A DNA stretch of 64,000 nucleotides from Gammaproteobacteria bacterium (GCA_003331625.1 QOPF01000001.1:103474-167473); one strand, 5' to 3'; shown: positions 39,041-52,521, counted from the first letter of the stretch. Notes: generated by a model from the letters alone, not told the origin. Made by a program: numbers and translations.

Positions 39041-41155
39041 TTAACCTTTGTTTATAAGTGATTCTGCAACATTTGATGGTACTTCCGAATACTTCAAAGG
39101 TTCCATAGTAAAAGTCGCTCTTCCTTGTGTTGCAGATCTCAAATCAGTTGCATAACCAAACATTTCAGCAAGGGGGACTTCTCCATCTAAAACCTTTCCA
39201 GCATGAATATCATTCATACCTTGGACAATACCTCTTCGCCTATTTAAATCTCCAACAACATCTCCCATATACTCTTCTGGTGTGACTACCTCAAGCTTCA
39301 TTATTGGCTCTAAAATTACTGGACTTGCTTTTAAGGCTCCACTCTTTAAGGCCATAGAAGATGCAACCTTAAAAGCAATCTCGCTTGAATCTACATCATG
39401 AAATGACCCATCGTAAACAGTTACCTTTACATCTATGAGAGGAAAGCCACCTAAAATACCTGACTGCATTTGCTCAAAAGCTCCTTTTTCCACCGCAGGA
39501 ATAAACTCTCTTGGAATAGTTCCTCCAACGATTTTATTGATAAAAGAAAAAACTTGGTTTTCATCTTCTTTTTCTGCATCTTCTAAAGGTTCAATTTTTA
39601 GCCACACATGGCCGTATTGCCCTTTTCCTCCTGATTGCCTAACAAATTTTCCTTCTGATTCCACATCTTTTTTTATTGTCTCTCTATAAGCTACTTGAGG
39701 TTTTCCTATATTGGCTTCAACATCGAACTCTCTTTTCATTCTGTCTACGAGTACATCTAAGTGAAGTTCACCCATACCAGATATAATAGTCTGGCCTGAT
39801 TCTTCATCTGTGTTTACTCTGAAAGAAGGATCTTCCTGGGCGAGTCTTCCTAAAGCTGTTGACATCTTCTCTTGGTCTGTTTTTGTTTTTGGTTCAACAG
39901 CTACTGAGATAACTGGCTCAGGAAATGTCATTTTCTCTAAAATAATAGGCTTTTTAAGATCACAAAGTGTATCTCCGGTAGTAACGTCCTTTAATCCAAT
40001 GACAGCCGCTATATCTCCTGCTCGTACTTCAGAGATTTCACTTCTATTATTTGCATGCATCTGAAGCATTCTGCCTATTCTTTCTTTGGATCTTTTAGCA
40101 GGAGAATATACTGCATCTCCTGAATTTAACACTCCAGAGTAAACTCTAACAAAAGTTAATGTTCCTACAAATGGATCTGTTGCTATCTTAAATGCTAGAG
40201 CAGAAAAAGGTTCTTCATCACTTGAGCTTCTCTCATCAGTTGTTTCTTCGTCTTCGAGTATTCCTTGAATAGCTTCTACCTCATCTGGAGATGGAAGAAA
40301 ATCAATGACACAATCAAGCATTGGCTGAACACCTTTATTTTTAAAGGCTGAACCACAGATAGTAGCAACAATCTCATTGCTAATAGTTCTTAAACGTATT
40401 CCTTCAATAATTTCTTCTAAAGTAAGATCCCCATTTTCTAGATATTTTTCCATCAATTCTTCATTAGCTTCAGCAACGTTCTCAAGCATAAGTTCTCTAT
40501 ATTTATTAGCCTCTTCAAGATATTCGGTAGGGATTTCTTCTTCTTTATAAGAAGTTCCCATGTCATCTCCATCCCAGTACAGCGCTTTCATTCTCATGAG
40601 ATCAATAATTCCTTTGAAATCATCTTCAGCGCCAATTGGGAGTTGAATTGGAACGGGGTTGGCTCCAAGTCTATCTTTCATTTGTCCAACTACTTTTAAA
40701 AAATCGGCTCCGGCTCGATCCATTTTATTGACGAATGCAATCCTAGGAACTTTGTATCTATTAGCTTGCCTCCAAACAGTTTCAGATTGCGGCTCAACTC
40801 CAGAGCTACCGCAGAAAACTACCACGGCACCATCTAATACTCTAAGAGATCTCTCTACTTCGATAGTAAAATCCACGTGACCTGGGGTATCGATTATGTT
40901 GACTCTATGTTCACTAAATTGGTTTCTCATACCTTTCCAGAAACAAGTTGTAGCGGCAGAGGTTATAGTAATACCCCTTTCTTGTTCCTGTTCCATCCAA
41001 TCCATGGTTGCAGCTCCATCATGGACCTCACCAATTTTGTGAGATATTCCTGTATAAAAGAGGACTCTTTCAGTTGTAGTTGTTTTACCAGCATCTACGT
41101 GAGCGCAAATACCAATATTTCTATATAAATTCAGAGGAACTTTTCTTGCTGTCAT
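39041..41155 (-). CDS. fusA: Elongation factor G
   Basis: A 704-residue EF-G, the translocase, also needed with RRF for recycling. The G domain has [13 protein letters not shown] (about 17-29), DTPGHVDF (about 90-97) and NKMD (about 144-147). The C-terminal domain IV begins near 490 with QVAYRETI and includes [12 protein letters not shown]. It follows rpsG by 3 bp; tufA does not follow it. Confidence 0.98.
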   Translation of the reverse strand: MTARKVPLNLYRNIGICAHVDAGKTTTTERVLFYTGISHKIGEVHDGAATMDWMEQEQERGITITSAATTCFWKGMRNQFSEHRVNIIDTPGHVDFTIEVERSLRVLDGAVVVFCGSSGVEPQSETVWRQANRYKVPRIAFVNKMDRAGADFLKVVGQMKDRLGANPVPIQLPIGAEDDFKGIIDLMRMKALYWDGDDMGTSYKEEEIPTEYLEEANKYRELMLENVAEANEELMEKYLENGDLTLEEIIEGIRLRTISNEIVATICGSAFKNKGVQPMLDCVIDFLPSPDEVEAIQGILEDEETTDERSSSDEEPFSALAFKIATDPFVGTLTFVRVYSGVLNSGDAVYSPAKRSKERIGRMLQMHANNRSEISEVRAGDIAAVIGLKDVTTGDTLCDLKKPIILEKMTFPEPVISVAVEPKTKTDQEKMSTALGRLAQEDPSFRVNTDEESGQTIISGMGELHLDVLVDRMKREFDVEANIGKPQVAYRETIKKDVESEGKFVRQSGGKGQYGHVWLKIEPLEDAEKEDENQVFSFINKIVGGTIPREFIPAVEKGAFEQMQSGILGGFPLIDVKVTVYDGSFHDVDSSEIAFKVASSMALKSGALKASPVILEPIMKLEVVTPEEYMGDVVGDLNRRRGIVQGMNDIHAGKVLDGEVPLAEMFGYATDLRSATQGRATFTMEPLKYSEVPSNVAESLINKG

Positions 41156-41158
41156 TTT

Positions 41159-41629
41159 TTAAAATCTAAAGTGTGAAAAAGCCTTATTTGCTTCTGCCAT
41201 TTTATGAGTATCTTGACGTTTTTTTACAGCTTCGCCTCTTCCATCAGACGCATCAAGAAGCTCACCTGCAAGTTTTGTGGACATGTTTTTCTCTGATCTT
41301 TTTTTTGCACTTGCAACAATCCACCTCATTGCTAATGCCAATCTCCTAGAAGTTTTAACTTCTAAAGGAACTTGATAAGTAGCTCCACCAACTCTTCTAG
41401 ATTTGACTTCAACTTGCGGTCCAACTTTATCTAAAGCTTCTTCGAAAATCTCTAAAGGATCTCTTTTGGACTTAGAAGAAACTTGATCTAAAGCAGAATA
41501 TATGATTTTTTCAGCAGTACTCTTTTTTCCTCTTTGCATAAGATTGTTAACAAACTTAGCAAGTTTTACGTTTCCATACTTGGGATCTGGAATAACTTCT
41601 CTCTTTGGGACTGGGCCTTTTCTTGGCAT
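41159..41629 (-). CDS. rpsG: 30S ribosomal protein S7
   Basis: A 156-residue S7, the 30S head organiser. [31 protein letters not shown] and [23 protein letters not shown] are diagnostic. Its ATG shares a base with the rpsL stop (TAATG). Confidence 0.98.
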   Translation of the reverse strand: MPRKGPVPKREVIPDPKYGNVKLAKFVNNLMQRGKKSTAEKIIYSALDQVSSKSKRDPLEIFEEALDKVGPQVEVKSRRVGGATYQVPLEVKTSRRLALAMRWIVASAKKRSEKNMSTKLAGELLDASDGRGEAVKKRQDTHKMAEANKAFSHFRF

Positions 41630-42000
41630 TATTTTGGCCTCTTAGATCCGTATTTTGATCTTCTTTGTTTTCTATCCTCAACGCCAGTAGTATCGAGAGT
41701 TCCTCTAACAGTATGGTAACGAACTCCTGGGAGATCTTTCACTCTTCCACCTCTAATTAAAACAACAGAGTGTTCTTGAAGATTGTGGCCTTCTCCACCG
41801 ATATAAGATATTACTTCGTATCCAGATGTTAATCTTACTTTGCAGACCTTTCTTAATGCAGAATTAGGTTTTTTGGGTGTTGTCGTATATACCCTTGTAC
41901 ATACTCCTCTTTTTTGAGGAGAGCCAACAAGGGCTGGAACACCACTCTTAGCTTTTTTAACTTTTCTGGGTTTTCTAATTAATTGATTTATTCTAGCCAT
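41629..42000 (-). CDS. rpsL: 30S ribosomal protein S12
   Basis: A 123-residue S12, the decoding-centre protein. The [19 protein letters not shown] region has lysine at the positions where mutations give streptomycin resistance, so a sensitive type is predicted. The [13 protein letters not shown] loop carries the aspartate modified in E. coli. The mRNA leader predicted from the promoter is only about 8 bases, without Shine-Dalgarno. Confidence 0.98.
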   Translation of the reverse strand: MARINQLIRKPRKVKKAKSGVPALVGSPQKRGVCTRVYTTTPKKPNSALRKVCKVRLTSGYEVISYIGGEGHNLQEHSVVLIRGGRVKDLPGVRYHTVRGTLDTTGVEDRKQRRSKYGSKRPK

Positions 42001-42013
42001 ATTTAAGTGCGCG

Positions 42014-42042
42014 ATTTTAGTTACACATTAGCGTTTGGTCAA
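42014..42042 (-). promoter_or_regulatory. str operon promoter between rpoC and rpsL
   Basis: On the minus strand TTGACC (42037-42042), a 17-base spacer and TAAAAT (42014-42019) fill the 43-bp gap. The GC-rich CGCGC after the -10 resembles the discriminator of growth-rate-controlled promoters. Transcription should start about 8 bases before the rpsL ATG. Confidence 0.65.
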
Positions 42043-42043
42043 A

Positions 42044-45000
42044 CTATTCTTCCTTTGAAGCTTCATTTTCTTCGGCTTCATTATCAGCAATAGCTTCGCT
42101 TAACTCAGATTCTATATCTGAAACCATGTCACTTTTTCCTATAGAAGCTCCATAGCCAGTTCCTGCAGGAACAAGTCTTCCTATTACAACGTTTTCTTTT
42201 AATCCTCTAAGCCTATCTATTTTTCCTGTTACCGAAGCCTCTGTTAGAACTCTTGTTGTTTCTTGGAAGGAAGCAGCTGATATAAAAGATTCTGTGGCCA
42301 AGGAAGCTTTAGTGATTCCTAAAAGAAGGCGTTTAAATGAAGAAGGCACAGCGCCGTCGGAAGAGACTTTTTTATTCTGTTGTAAAACTTCTGAAAGCTC
42401 TAATTGGTCGCCAATAATAAAATCAGTATCTCCAGAATTTGTTATCTCAACTTTTCTTAACATTTGTCTCAAAATGCATTCAATGTGTTTATCACTTATT
42501 TCTACTCCTTGAAGTCTGTAAACATCTTGGATTTCGTTAACTATATATTCTGTAAGCTCTTCTACTCCCTTAAGGGCCAAAATATCATGAGGGCTCAAAG
42601 AGCCTTCGCTTATAACATCTCCCTTTGCTACTGTTTCACCTTCAAATACATTAATACTCCTTGTTTTGAGTATTAGAGTTTCACGAATAATTTCCTCTTT
42701 ACCTTCTTTTCCTGTAAGAACTAATCTTCTTTTGCCTTTTGTTTCTTTACCCCATGAAACAACACCGCTTATTTCTGCAAGAATAGCCACCTCTTTAGGT
42801 TGTCTTGCTTCAAATAGATCAGCCACTCTAGGAAGGCCTCCAGTTATATCTCTTGTTTTTGATGATTCTTTTGGAATTCTTGCAAGAACGTCTCCAATAT
42901 CTATTTTTTGACCATCACTTACATTTACAAGTGATTTTTGCTCAAGTTTATATTCTGCGGGTCTTTTCCCTCCAGGCAACATAACTTCTTTTCCTTTAGC
43001 ATCTGTAATCACCACCATGGGATTCATATCTTTTCCAGCCGAGGTCCTTTCTGAAGCATCTAACAACTCTACGCTGGATAAGCCTGTTAATTCATCTGTG
43101 ACCTCTCTTATGGTGATTCCATTCTCCATATCTTTAAGATTAACCTTTCCTTTAACTTCAGAAATGATCGGATGATTCAAAGGATCCCAGGTTGCCAATA
43201 AATCTCCTGATTTTATTTTAGCGCCTTCGTTAACGTTGATTTCAGCTCCATAAGGTACTTTGTACCTTTCTTTTTCCGACTCGTTAGAATCAAAAAGTAC
43301 TAATTCAGCAGATCTAGAAATACATACTAGTTTTTTAGATTTATTAAGTAGAGAATTTAAATTCCTAAATTTTACAGTTCCATCGTATTTGGCTTGAATC
43401 CTGTCTTCTTCTGAAGATCTAGAAGCTGCTCCACCAATATGAAAAGTTCTCATAGTTAATTGAGTACCTGGCTCCCCAATAGATTGAGCTGCGACAATTC
43501 CAACAGCTTCTCCAGGGTCAACTAGATTTCCTCTTCCTAGATCCCTTCCATAACATTGTGAACATATTCCAAAACTTGTTTCGCAGGTTATAGGAGACCT
43601 TACTTTTGCAATATCAATATTGTTAAGCAGAATTTGTTCCGCTAAGGCTTCATCAATTAGAGTGCCTTTAGATATTTTAAAAGAACCATCCTTTGAAGAA
43701 ATTGGTTCAGATAAAACTCTTCCTAGAATTCTATCTTTTAGATGCTGAACTACTTCTCCTCCTTCAATGATAGACCTTAGCTCTATACCTTCTTTTGTTC
43801 CACAATCGTCTTCTCTTATAACTAAATCTTGGGCAACATCAACTAATCTTCTCGTTAGATAACCGGAATTTGCAGTTTTCAAAGCAGTATCAGCCAAGCC
43901 CTTTCTTGCTCCGTGGGTAGATGTGAAATATTGAAGTACTGTAAGGCCTTCTCTAAAATTTGCAGTTATTGGTGTTTCGATAATTGATCCATCTGGTTTA
44001 GCCATCAAACCTCTCATTCCTGCTAGTTGCCTTACTTGAGCAGGTGAGCTTCTTGCTCCTGAATCTAGATACATAAATACAGAATTAAAGGATTTTTGAT
44101 CTACAGTATTTCCTTCTTTATCTTCAACTTTTTCCGTTGAGATTGTGTCCATTAACGAGCTTGCAACTTTTTCATTTGCTCTAGACCAAATATCAATGAC
44201 TTTATTATATTTTTCACCTTGAGTTACTAGTCCGGATGAATATTGAGACTCAATTTCTTTTACTTCGGATTCAGCGCTGTTGATAATTTCTTCTTTATCA
44301 GTTGGTATTTGGCAATCATCGACACAAATAGATGAGCCTGATTTTGTTGAATACTCATAGCCTAAATACATTAGCTTATCTGCAAAGATAACCGTCTCTT
44401 TAAGCCCGCTATGTCTATAAGCCATATTTATCAATGAAGATATTGACTTGCTATCTAAAGGTTTATTTATTAATTCAAAATCTAATTCTTTAGGAAGTAT
44501 GTCTGAAAGGATCGCTCTTCCTATGGTTGTATCAACCAAGTTAACTTCTGAATCTTTGTTTTTTAACCTTACTTTTACTTTAGCTTGTAATTCTACTTTC
44601 CCACTATCATATGCTCTGTGAACTTCATTAATATCTGCAAAAATAGATCCCTCTCCTTGAGCTGCAACTTTTTCCCTTGTCATATAATAAATACCTAATA
44701 CAACATCCTGTGATGGATCTATTATTGGCTTTCCATTTGACGGAGAAAGGATATTATTACTTGCCATCATTAAAGCTCTACACTCAAGCTGAGCTCCAAG
44801 GGTTAGAGGAACGTGAACAGCCATTTGGTCGCCATCGAAGTCTGCGTTATAAGCTTTACATACCAAAGGATGAAGCTGAATGGCTTTACCTTCAATCAAA
44901 GTTGGCTCAAAAGCTTGTATGCCTAATCTATGAAGTGTGGGTGCTCTATTCAATAAAATCGGATGTTCACGAATCACATCAGCCAAAATATCCCAGACAA

Positions 45001-46216
45001 CCGGTTCTTCTCTTTCAACCATTCTTTTGGCGCCCTTGATAGTTGTTGCTAATTCAAGTTGTTGAAGTTTTCCAAAAACAAAAGGTTTAAATAATTCTAA
45101 AGCCATTTTTTTAGGAAGTCCGCATTGATGAAGTTTCAAAGTTGGTCCAACCACAATTACAGAACGACCTGAGTAATCCACTCTTTTCCCTAAAAGATTT
45201 TGTCTAAATCTGCCTTGTTTACCCTTAATCATATCAGCTAATGACTTAAGAGGTCTCTTATTAGAACCAGTGATAGCTCTTCCTCTTCTTCCATTATCAA
45301 GAAGAGCGTCTACCGATTCTTGAAGCATTCTTTTTTCATTTCGAACGATAATTTCAGGAGCATTAAGTTCGATAAGTCTTTTCAATCTGTTATTTCTATT
45401 TATTACTCTTCTGTATAGATCATTAAGGTCAGAAGTTGCAAATCTTCCTCCTTCCAATGGCACAAGAGGTCTTAAATCTGGTGGTAAAACTGGAAGAACA
45501 TCAAGAATCATCCATTCTGGTTTATTATTTGATGAGGTAAAAGCCTTTAGAATCTTAATTCTTTTAGATAGCTTCTTTTTCTTAGCATCACTATTGGTTG
45601 AATCTATTTGTTCTTGAACCTCAGTAATTTCATTATCAAGATTCATTTCTGAAAGAAGAATTTTTACTGACTCTGCTCCCATTCCAGCAGAAAATTCTTC
45701 TCCGAACTCTTCTAATTTCTCGAAATATTCTTCTTCATCAAGAATTTGACCCTTCTCCAAATCTGTCATACCAGGATCGGTAACAACAAATGATTCGAAA
45801 TAAAGAATCCTTTCTACTTCTCTTAAGGTTTTATCTAAGAGAAGTGAAATTCTAGAAGGCAAGGATTTTAAAAACCAAATGTGTGCAACTGGTGCGGCTA
45901 ATTCTATATGCCCCATTCTTTCTCTTCTTACCTTAGCTAGGGTTACTTCAACCCCACATTTTTCGCAAACAACTCCTCTGTGCTTCATTCTTTTGTATTT
46001 ACCACAAATACACTCGTAATCTTTTACGGGGCCAAATATTTTTGCACAAAAGAGGCCGTCTCTTTCGGGTTTAAAAGTTCTGTAGTTAATTGTTTCTGGT
46101 TTTTTAACCTCTCCGAAAGACCAAGATCTTATCTGTTGGCCAGATGCGAGTCCTGCTTTAATAACATTAAAATCGTTTTTTTCTTCTTGTTTAAAAAGTT
46201 TTAATAAATCTTTCAT
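42044..46216 (-). CDS. rpoC: RNA polymerase beta' subunit
   Basis: A 1,390-residue beta' subunit. The N-terminal zinc site is [21 protein letters not shown] (about 70-90), the catalytic magnesium loop is [16 protein letters not shown] (about 460), and the second zinc site is formed by CGTKEG...[13 protein letters not shown]. The trigger-loop region [21 protein letters not shown] follows it. It starts 4 bp after rpoB, with a GAGGT ribosome site. Confidence 0.99.
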   Translation of the reverse strand: MKDLLKLFKQEEKNDFNVIKAGLASGQQIRSWSFGEVKKPETINYRTFKPERDGLFCAKIFGPVKDYECICGKYKRMKHRGVVCEKCGVEVTLAKVRRERMGHIELAAPVAHIWFLKSLPSRISLLLDKTLREVERILYFESFVVTDPGMTDLEKGQILDEEEYFEKLEEFGEEFSAGMGAESVKILLSEMNLDNEITEVQEQIDSTNSDAKKKKLSKRIKILKAFTSSNNKPEWMILDVLPVLPPDLRPLVPLEGGRFATSDLNDLYRRVINRNNRLKRLIELNAPEIIVRNEKRMLQESVDALLDNGRRGRAITGSNKRPLKSLADMIKGKQGRFRQNLLGKRVDYSGRSVIVVGPTLKLHQCGLPKKMALELFKPFVFGKLQQLELATTIKGAKRMVEREEPVVWDILADVIREHPILLNRAPTLHRLGIQAFEPTLIEGKAIQLHPLVCKAYNADFDGDQMAVHVPLTLGAQLECRALMMASNNILSPSNGKPIIDPSQDVVLGIYYMTREKVAAQGEGSIFADINEVHRAYDSGKVELQAKVKVRLKNKDSEVNLVDTTIGRAILSDILPKELDFELINKPLDSKSISSLINMAYRHSGLKETVIFADKLMYLGYEYSTKSGSSICVDDCQIPTDKEEIINSAESEVKEIESQYSSGLVTQGEKYNKVIDIWSRANEKVASSLMDTISTEKVEDKEGNTVDQKSFNSVFMYLDSGARSSPAQVRQLAGMRGLMAKPDGSIIETPITANFREGLTVLQYFTSTHGARKGLADTALKTANSGYLTRRLVDVAQDLVIREDDCGTKEGIELRSIIEGGEVVQHLKDRILGRVLSEPISSKDGSFKISKGTLIDEALAEQILLNNIDIAKVRSPITCETSFGICSQCYGRDLGRGNLVDPGEAVGIVAAQSIGEPGTQLTMRTFHIGGAASRSSEEDRIQAKYDGTVKFRNLNSLLNKSKKLVCISRSAELVLFDSNESEKERYKVPYGAEINVNEGAKIKSGDLLATWDPLNHPIISEVKGKVNLKDMENGITIREVTDELTGLSSVELLDASERTSAGKDMNPMVVITDAKGKEVMLPGGKRPAEYKLEQKSLVNVSDGQKIDIGDVLARIPKESSKTRDITGGLPRVADLFEARQPKEVAILAEISGVVSWGKETKGKRRLVLTGKEGKEEIIRETLILKTRSINVFEGETVAKGDVISEGSLSPHDILALKGVEELTEYIVNEIQDVYRLQGVEISDKHIECILRQMLRKVEITNSGDTDFIIGDQLELSEVLQQNKKVSSDGAVPSSFKRLLLGITKASLATESFISAASFQETTRVLTEASVTGKIDRLRGLKENVVIGRLVPAGTGYGASIGKSDMVSDIESELSEAIADNEAEENEASKEE

Positions 46217-46220
46217 AAAA

Positions 46221-49200
46221 TTAATCTACCTCATCAAAATCAATATCTATTCCTAGAGATCTGACTTCTTTTGTTAAAACGTTATACGACTCTGGGATTC
46301 CTGGTTCCATTTCATAGTTACCATCTACGATATTTTTATAGACTTTTGTTCTTCCTGGGACATCATCGGATTTCACAGTCAACATTTCTTGTAGGGTATT
46401 TGCTGCTCCATAAGCTTCAAGTGCCCAAACTTCCATTTCACCCAATCGCTGACCACCAAATTGAGCTTTTCCTCCCAATGGTTGTTGTGTGACTAGACTG
46501 TAAGAACCGGTAGATCTAGCATGCATTTTGTCTTCTATTAAATGATTTAATTTTAGAATATACATGTATCCAATAGTGACCAGCCTATCAAAAGCATCTC
46601 CTGTTCTTCCATCATAAAGTTGAGTTTGACCCGAAGAAGGTAAGCCGGCCAATTCCAACATTTTTTTAATTTCATCTTCTGAGGCACCATCAAAAACAGG
46701 TGTTGCCATAGGAACTCCTGATTTGAGATTCTGACATAATTCTTTAAACTCTTTATCTGTGAGTTTTTCTATTTCTTCTTTTTTTCCACTTGATGAATAA
46801 ACTTTATCAACAAATGATTTAACCTCAGAAATATTTTTAGAATTTTCTACCAGTTGTCCTATTTTTTTACCTAGTTCTTTAGAAGCCCAACCTAAGTGCA
46901 CTTCTAAAAGTTGGCCTACATTCATTCTAGAAGGAACGCCCAATGGATTTAATACAACGTCTACAGGCTCTCCATTTTCATCATAAGGCATGTCTTCCAC
47001 TGGCATAATTACTGAAATAACACCTTTGTTACCATGACGGCCAGCTAACTTGTCTCCAGGCTGAATTTTTCTTTTTACTGCTAGGTATACTTTAATAACT
47101 TGCTGAACTCCAGGAGGCAAATCATCTCCTGAAATAATTTTTTTCTTTTTAAGGGCAAATCTTTCTTTAAGCATATCTTCATATGACTTAAGGTTGTCTT
47201 TAGATTCTTTGATTAAATCGTTTAATTTTTCATCTTGCATTCTCAATTTAAACCATTCAGATGAAGGAAGATCTAAAAGAAACTCTTTGGAAAGAGTATC
47301 GCCTTTTGAAATTCCTCTGCCACTAATCACTTTTTTTCCTTCAAGCGAAGACATTAAAGAATTAATAGATGCGTCTGTAACAATATCTAATTCTTGATCT
47401 ATGTCTTTTTGAATTTCTGCAAGAGATACAGATTCTATTACTTCTGCTCTAGAATTTTTTTCTAAACCCTCTCTAGTGAATACTTGAACATCAATGACTG
47501 TCCCATCTTGACCGGCTTTAACTCTTAAAGATGTATCTTTTACATCTGATGCTTTTTCTCCGAATATAGCCCTAAGAAGTTTTTCCTCGGGAGAAAGCTG
47601 TGTTTCCCCTTTTGGTGTAACCTTGCCGACAAGAATATCTCCAGCGTTAACTTCGGCTCCAATATAAACAATCCCGCATTCATCTAATTTAGATAAAGCT
47701 GATTCTCCTACATTTGGTATATCAGCCGTAATTTCGTCTGGACCTAACTTTGTATCTCTTGAGGTACAAGTTTCCTCAATTATATGAACACTAGTTAATT
47801 TATCTTCTTTAACCAATTTATCAGAGATTAAAATAGAGTCTTCAAAGTTATAACCATGCCATGCCATAAAAGCTACTTTAATATTTTGACCTAGCGCAAG
47901 CTCCCCAAGATCAATAGATGAACCATCAGCTAAGATGTCTCCTGAAGAAATCTTATCTCCTTCATTTACTATGGGTTTTTGATTTATACAGGTATTTTGA
48001 TTAGATCTTGTGTATTTGATTAAGTTATAAATATCTACAGCTGAGTCTGTTGCACTTATTTCTTTTAAATTTTTACGGACTACGATTTTTCCTGAATCGA
48101 CTTTTTCTACTGTTCCAGAGTTTTTTGCTATAATGCAATCCCCCGAATATTGGGCAACAAGCCTTTCCATTCCTGTCCCAACCAAAGGAGCTTCTGTTGA
48201 TAAAGTAGGAACTGCTTGACGTTGCATGTTGGAACCCATTAAAGCTCTATTCGCATCATCATGTTCCAAAAATGGTATTAATGCTGCAGCAATAGAAACA
48301 ACCTGTTGAGGCGAAACGTCCATGAGATCAACTCGATCAACAGTCATCAACTCGAATTCATTCCTGTATCTAACAGGAACTAATTCTTCTACAAATTTAT
48401 TATTTTTATCTAATTTCACAGAGGCTTGAGCAATTACAAACTCTCCTTCTTCAATTGCTGAAACGTATTGAATTTCATCTGTTACTTTTCCATTATCTAC
48501 TTTTCTGTAAGGGGTTTCGATGAAGCCGAAGTCATTTACCTTTGCATAAACTGATAAAGAATTAATTAATCCTATATTTGGTCCCTCTGGAGTTTCAATT
48601 GGGCAAACCCTACCATAATGAGACGGGTGAACATCTCTCACCTCAAATCCAGCCCTTTCTCTTGTCAAACCACCTGGGCCTAAAGCAGAAACCCGCCTTT
48701 TGTGCGTCACTTCTGATAGTGGATTGTTCTGATCCATGAATTGAGATAATTGACTCGATCCAAAGAATTCATTGATTGCAGCAGTAATGGGTTTAGCATT
48801 TATTAAATCAGCTGGACCAAGCTCTTCAGCTTCTGCTATGTTTAATCTTTCTCTTACGGCTCTTTCTACTCTTAACAAACCTACTCTAACTTGGTTAGCA
48901 ACCATTTCTCCTACTGACCTTATTCTTCTATTTCCAAGATGATCTATATCATCACAATTTTGTTTTCCATTTCTAATGTCAACTAGGGTCTTTATTACAT
49001 CCAAAATATCATCATTATCTAGAGTGCCTTTTCCAACCAATTCATCTCTGCCTAGTCGTTTGTTAAATTTCATTCTGCCTACATCTGAAAGGTCATATTT
49101 ATCAGCATTAAAAAATAAATTTTCAAATAGAAGAGTTGCTGCATCTTTAGTAGGAGGTTCGCCAGGTCTCATCATTCTATAAATCTCGGCTAGAGCCTCT

Positions 49201-50297
49201 AAAGAATTGGATGTTGTATCTGATCTTAAAGTGTCAGATATATAAGGACCTGATTCAAGTTCGTTGATATATAAAACATTAATTTCTTTTAATTTAAGTT
49301 CATTAATTTTTAAAAGAACTTCTTCATCAATTAAGGTGTTGCAAGATATAGCAATTTCCCCGGTAGATGGATCTATTATGTCTTCAGCTATAGTTTGGTT
49401 GAAAAGACTTTCCTTAGGAACTTCAAGGGTTTTTATTTTGCTAGATTCTATGAGTCTAATATGTCTCGCAGTTATTCTTTTGCCAGTTTCAATAATGACC
49501 CCTTGATTTCCTTTAATATCTGAAGGAGCTATCTTTCCTACCATTCTTCTTGGAATAACCTTTAAAGAATAGCTATTTTTTCCAACGAGATATGTTTCCT
49601 GTTCATAGAACTTTTCTAGAATCTCTTGTGAAGTAAAACCTAAGGCTCTGAGAAGAATTGTCGCATAAAGCTTTCTTCTTCTATCAATACGAATAAAAAC
49701 TAAGTCTTTGTGATCAAATTCAAAATCAAGCCAGGAACCTCTGTAAGGAATGACTCTTGATGAATATAGAAGTTTTCCTGAAGAATGAGTTTTACCTTTA
49801 TCATGATCAAAAATTAATCCTGGGGATCTGTGTAATTGAGACACAACTACTCTTTCAGTGCCATTTATAACGAAGGTGCCATGCTCCGTCATTAAAGGAA
49901 CAGTCCCCATATAGACTTCTTCTTCTCTAGCGCTTTTAAGGTTTTCTTCGCCAGTAGTTTTGTCTATAAAGATAATCCTACATCTGATAATCAAAGGCGC
50001 TTCGAAAGTCTTACCTCTTGGGAGACATTCTTGTACATCGAATTCTGGTTCTTGTAACTTATAGCCTAAATACTCTATCCTTGCATTTCCAGAAACGCTG
50101 TTGATTGGAAAAATAGATTGAAAAACACTTTCCAAACCTTGATTCTTTCTTTTTGAAGCATCAGGAATATTTTGTAAAAAATAATCATAAGAATTTGTTT
50201 GGATTTCAAGAATGTCTGGAAGAGACATTGCACTTGAAATTTTTTCAAAACTTTTTCTTATTCTTTTCTTTTCTGCAAACGAGTATGTACTTGCCAT
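46221..50297 (-). CDS. rpoB: RNA polymerase beta subunit
   Basis: A 1,358-residue beta subunit. The rifampicin pocket [31 protein letters not shown] has the wild-type residues. The C-terminus has KPQFGG-like [25 protein letters not shown]. Only 25 bp separate it from rplL, so the long attenuator and RNase III spacer known from E. coli is absent. Confidence 0.99.
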   Translation of the reverse strand: MASTYSFAEKKRIRKSFEKISSAMSLPDILEIQTNSYDYFLQNIPDASKRKNQGLESVFQSIFPINSVSGNARIEYLGYKLQEPEFDVQECLPRGKTFEAPLIIRCRIIFIDKTTGEENLKSAREEEVYMGTVPLMTEHGTFVINGTERVVVSQLHRSPGLIFDHDKGKTHSSGKLLYSSRVIPYRGSWLDFEFDHKDLVFIRIDRRRKLYATILLRALGFTSQEILEKFYEQETYLVGKNSYSLKVIPRRMVGKIAPSDIKGNQGVIIETGKRITARHIRLIESSKIKTLEVPKESLFNQTIAEDIIDPSTGEIAISCNTLIDEEVLLKINELKLKEINVLYINELESGPYISDTLRSDTTSNSLEALAEIYRMMRPGEPPTKDAATLLFENLFFNADKYDLSDVGRMKFNKRLGRDELVGKGTLDNDDILDVIKTLVDIRNGKQNCDDIDHLGNRRIRSVGEMVANQVRVGLLRVERAVRERLNIAEAEELGPADLINAKPITAAINEFFGSSQLSQFMDQNNPLSEVTHKRRVSALGPGGLTRERAGFEVRDVHPSHYGRVCPIETPEGPNIGLINSLSVYAKVNDFGFIETPYRKVDNGKVTDEIQYVSAIEEGEFVIAQASVKLDKNNKFVEELVPVRYRNEFELMTVDRVDLMDVSPQQVVSIAAALIPFLEHDDANRALMGSNMQRQAVPTLSTEAPLVGTGMERLVAQYSGDCIIAKNSGTVEKVDSGKIVVRKNLKEISATDSAVDIYNLIKYTRSNQNTCINQKPIVNEGDKISSGDILADGSSIDLGELALGQNIKVAFMAWHGYNFEDSILISDKLVKEDKLTSVHIIEETCTSRDTKLGPDEITADIPNVGESALSKLDECGIVYIGAEVNAGDILVGKVTPKGETQLSPEEKLLRAIFGEKASDVKDTSLRVKAGQDGTVIDVQVFTREGLEKNSRAEVIESVSLAEIQKDIDQELDIVTDASINSLMSSLEGKKVISGRGISKGDTLSKEFLLDLPSSEWFKLRMQDEKLNDLIKESKDNLKSYEDMLKERFALKKKKIISGDDLPPGVQQVIKVYLAVKRKIQPGDKLAGRHGNKGVISVIMPVEDMPYDENGEPVDVVLNPLGVPSRMNVGQLLEVHLGWASKELGKKIGQLVENSKNISEVKSFVDKVYSSSGKKEEIEKLTDKEFKELCQNLKSGVPMATPVFDGASEDEIKKMLELAGLPSSGQTQLYDGRTGDAFDRLVTIGYMYILKLNHLIEDKMHARSTGSYSLVTQQPLGGKAQFGGQRLGEMEVWALEAYGAANTLQEMLTVKSDDVPGRTKVYKNIVDGNYEMEPGIPESYNVLTKEVRSLGIDIDFDEVD

Positions 50298-50322
50298 ATA
50301 AATTTATGCCTTTAATTAAATG

Positions 50323-50700
50323 TTATTTAAGTTCTACTTTAGCGCCAGCTTCTTCTAATTGAGTTTTAGCTTGTTCCGCTTCTTCTTTATTAGCACCTTC
50401 TTTAACAGAAGATGGAGCTCCATCAACTATTGCTTTAGCCTCTTTCAAGCCAAGCCCTGTGATAGCTCTTACAGCTTTGATCACATCTATTTTCTTTTCG
50501 CCAATATCTGCCAAGAAAATTTCGAACTCGCTTTGCTCTTCTGCGGCCTCGCTAGCTTCTCCAGAAGGAGCTGCAGCTGCAGCTACAGGTGCTGCGGCAG
50601 TGACGCCAAATTTTTCTTCCATAAGTTTTACCAAATCTACAACATCCATAACGCTCATTTCAGATATAGCATCAAGTATTTCTTCTTTAGTAATAGCCAT
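50323..50700 (-). CDS. rplL: 50S ribosomal protein L7/L12
   Basis: A 125-residue stalk protein. An N-terminal dimerisation segment, an Ala-rich hinge (about 35-55) and the C-terminal factor-binding domain [29 protein letters not shown] are visible. A GGAG ribosome site precedes the ATG. Confidence 0.98.
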   Translation of the reverse strand: MAITKEEILDAISEMSVMDVVDLVKLMEEKFGVTAAAPVAAAAAPSGEASEAAEEQSEFEIFLADIGEKKIDVIKAVRAITGLGLKEAKAIVDGAPSSVKEGANKEEAEQAKTQLEEAGAKVELK

Positions 50701-50726
50701 TATTTATCTCCGTTTTGCCTAGATTT

Positions 50727-51245
50727 TTATGATTTAGTTTGACTCACTGCATTAATTGTTCTCACCAATTGTGAAGGAACCTCATTTAAAGTTCTGGCAA
50801 GTTTATTAAGCGGTGCTTGTATTAATCCCAAAAGCATAGAAATAGCTTCTTCCTTAGAAGGAAGAGAGGCTAAAGCTTTGAGCTCTTCTGGATTAATAAA
50901 ACCTTCACCAATAGAAAGTCCCTTAACTTCAAATGATTCTTCTTTGCTAGCAAAATCTTTGACGAGTTTTGCAGCGCTTTGTAAGTCATTCATTGAAAAA
51001 GCTAAAAGTGTAGGTCCGGTTAAAATCTCATTAAGAGAATCGAATTTTGTATTCTCTAATGCTCTTTTAGCTAAAGTATTTTTAATTACTTTAAGCTGCA
51101 CAGACTGTGACTTAGCTACTTTTCTTAATTGAGTTAAACCGGGAACATTTGTTCCGCGATAATCCACAGCAATTACAGAAAGGGCTTCTTGTGCGATTTT
51201 GTTAAGATCCTCTACAAGAACTTTCTTGTTGTCTAAGCGTGACAT
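50727..51245 (-). CDS. rplJ: 50S ribosomal protein L10
   Basis: A 172-residue L10, base of the L7/L12 stalk. It binds its own mRNA leader to control rplJL-rpoBC. VDYRGTNVPGLTQLRKVAKSQSVQLKVIKNTLAKRAL is the rRNA-binding core. A strong GGAGG ribosome site lies before the ATG. Confidence 0.97.
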   Translation of the reverse strand: MSRLDNKKVLVEDLNKIAQEALSVIAVDYRGTNVPGLTQLRKVAKSQSVQLKVIKNTLAKRALENTKFDSLNEILTGPTLLAFSMNDLQSAAKLVKDFASKEESFEVKGLSIGEGFINPEELKALASLPSKEEAISMLLGLIQAPLNKLARTLNEVPSQLVRTINAVSQTKS

Positions 51246-51432
51246 TTATTTAAACCCTCCTGTGAGCATTTGCTCATAAGAGGAACCTTTTACTCTGAAA
51301 GAAAAACTTTCAAGAGCAATCTGCGTAGGAAAAATTAAGTTTAAAGTATTTAAACTCCTACGGTCTAAGACGGCTGTAACGAAGTTACAACAGCTTAAAA
51401 TTCTTTCACTTTTTTTAAATTTCATTCAATAA
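51246..51432 (-). promoter_or_regulatory. L10 (rplJ) mRNA leader
   Basis: This 187-bp gap, the longest in the window, is a structured leader. On the minus strand it has a 6-bp hairpin with TTC loop (arms 51375-51380 and 51384-51389). A long stem CGTAGGA/TCCTACG (51324-51330 and 51356-51362) follows, capped by a second perfect 7-bp hairpin (51339-51355). Next comes GAAAG/CTTTC (51295-51312), and TGAGCA/TGCTCA (51263-51276) sits just before the ribosome site. CTTAGACCGTAGGAG and TCCTACGCAGA match what I recall of the L10-binding element. A weak TTGAAT-N18-AAGAAT at its upstream end may be a promoter. Confidence 0.75.
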
Positions 51433-52089
51433 TTAAAAATTTAGTTGAGCTGTATCAATTTCAAATCCTTTACCCATTGTAGAAGAAAGAGTTACTTTAG
51501 AAATATATATGCCCTTAGCTGAAGGGGGCTTTGCCTTTTTAACATCTGATAAAAAAGCTTCTAAATTATCTTTTAATTGTTCTTCTGTATAACCAATCTG
51601 TCCAATTCGGGCGTGGATTATACCCTGTTTATCTGATTTATACCTAATTTGTCCTGACTTAGCATTTTTTACGGTATTTAGAATATCTTTGGTTACTGTC
51701 TCTGATTTTGGATTAGGCATTAAACCTTTGGGGCCTAAAATTTGCCCTAGTGGGGAAACAATTTTCATAGTGTCTGGAGTTGCGATAACCACATCGAAAT
51801 CCATACTCCCTGACTTGATTTCATCAGCAAGTTCTTCCATTCCAATTTTATCTGCTCCGGCTTCTTTAGCTTGAGCAGCTTCATCACCTTCTGCAAAAAC
51901 AGCTACTTTAAAAGATTTACCATTTCCATGAGGAAGGTTGGATGCTCCACGAACATTTTGATCAGATTTTGATGCGTCGATACCTAGATTTATTGATATA
52001 TCTAATGACTCTTTAAAGTTTTTTGAAGTCTTTTCATTCAATGCGACAAATGCCTCTGAGAGAGTATATTTTTTTGTTTCTTCAGTCAT
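51433..52089 (-). CDS. rplA: 50S ribosomal protein L1
   Basis: A 218-residue L1, which moves deacylated tRNA out of the E site. [19 protein letters not shown] is diagnostic. It is about 12-15 residues shorter than usual at the N-terminus. It starts right after rplK. Confidence 0.97.
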   Translation of the reverse strand: MTEETKKYTLSEAFVALNEKTSKNFKESLDISINLGIDASKSDQNVRGASNLPHGNGKSFKVAVFAEGDEAAQAKEAGADKIGMEELADEIKSGSMDFDVVIATPDTMKIVSPLGQILGPKGLMPNPKSETVTKDILNTVKNAKSGQIRYKSDKQGIIHARIGQIGYTEEQLKDNLEAFLSDVKKAKPPSAKGIYISKVTLSSTMGKGFEIDTAQLNF

Positions 52090-52517
52090 TAAACAACCTC
52101 AATTCCCATACTTCTTGCACTTCCTTCTATTATTTTTACCGCCTGATCCATATCGGTTGCATTAAGATCTGACATTTTTGCTTCCGCAATTTCTTCAAGT
52201 TGTTTTCTAGAAACTTTTCCTACTTTTTCGGAATTTGGAGTTGCACTACCTTTGGAAAGACCTGCAGCTTTTTTTAACAAAACGCTGGCAGGAGTAGTTT
52301 TTACAATAAAATCAAAACTTCTGTCTTCATAAACAGAAATTACAACTGGAACAGGTAAGTTTTTTTCTAAATCATTAGTTTTAGAGTTAAAGGCGTTACA
52401 AAAATCCATTAAATTTACACCATGTTGACCTAAAGCTGGGCCAACTGGTGGACTTGGAGAAGCAGCTCCCGCAGGAACTTGTAATTTTATATATGTCATT
52501 ATTTTTTTCTCAGCCAT
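52089..52517 (-). CDS. rplK: 50S ribosomal protein L11
   Basis: A 142-residue L11, part of the GTPase centre. [35 protein letters not shown] is the signature. The nusG stop is 4 bp upstream, so there is no separate leader for L1 control of the kind found in E. coli. Confidence 0.98.
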   Translation of the reverse strand: MAEKKIMTYIKLQVPAGAASPSPPVGPALGQHGVNLMDFCNAFNSKTNDLEKNLPVPVVISVYEDRSFDFIVKTTPASVLLKKAAGLSKGSATPNSEKVGKVSRKQLEEIAEAKMSDLNATDMDQAVKIIEGSARSMGIEVV

Positions 52518-52521
52518 TTCT

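Noticed and set aside
44677..45039. Plus-strand 120-codon frame inside rpoC
   Set aside because: Fully within a highly conserved rpoC region; an antisense shadow.
50359..50742. Plus-strand Cys/Phe/Ser-rich frames opposite rplL
   Set aside because: They mirror the Ala/Glu-rich rplL sequence. No independent support.
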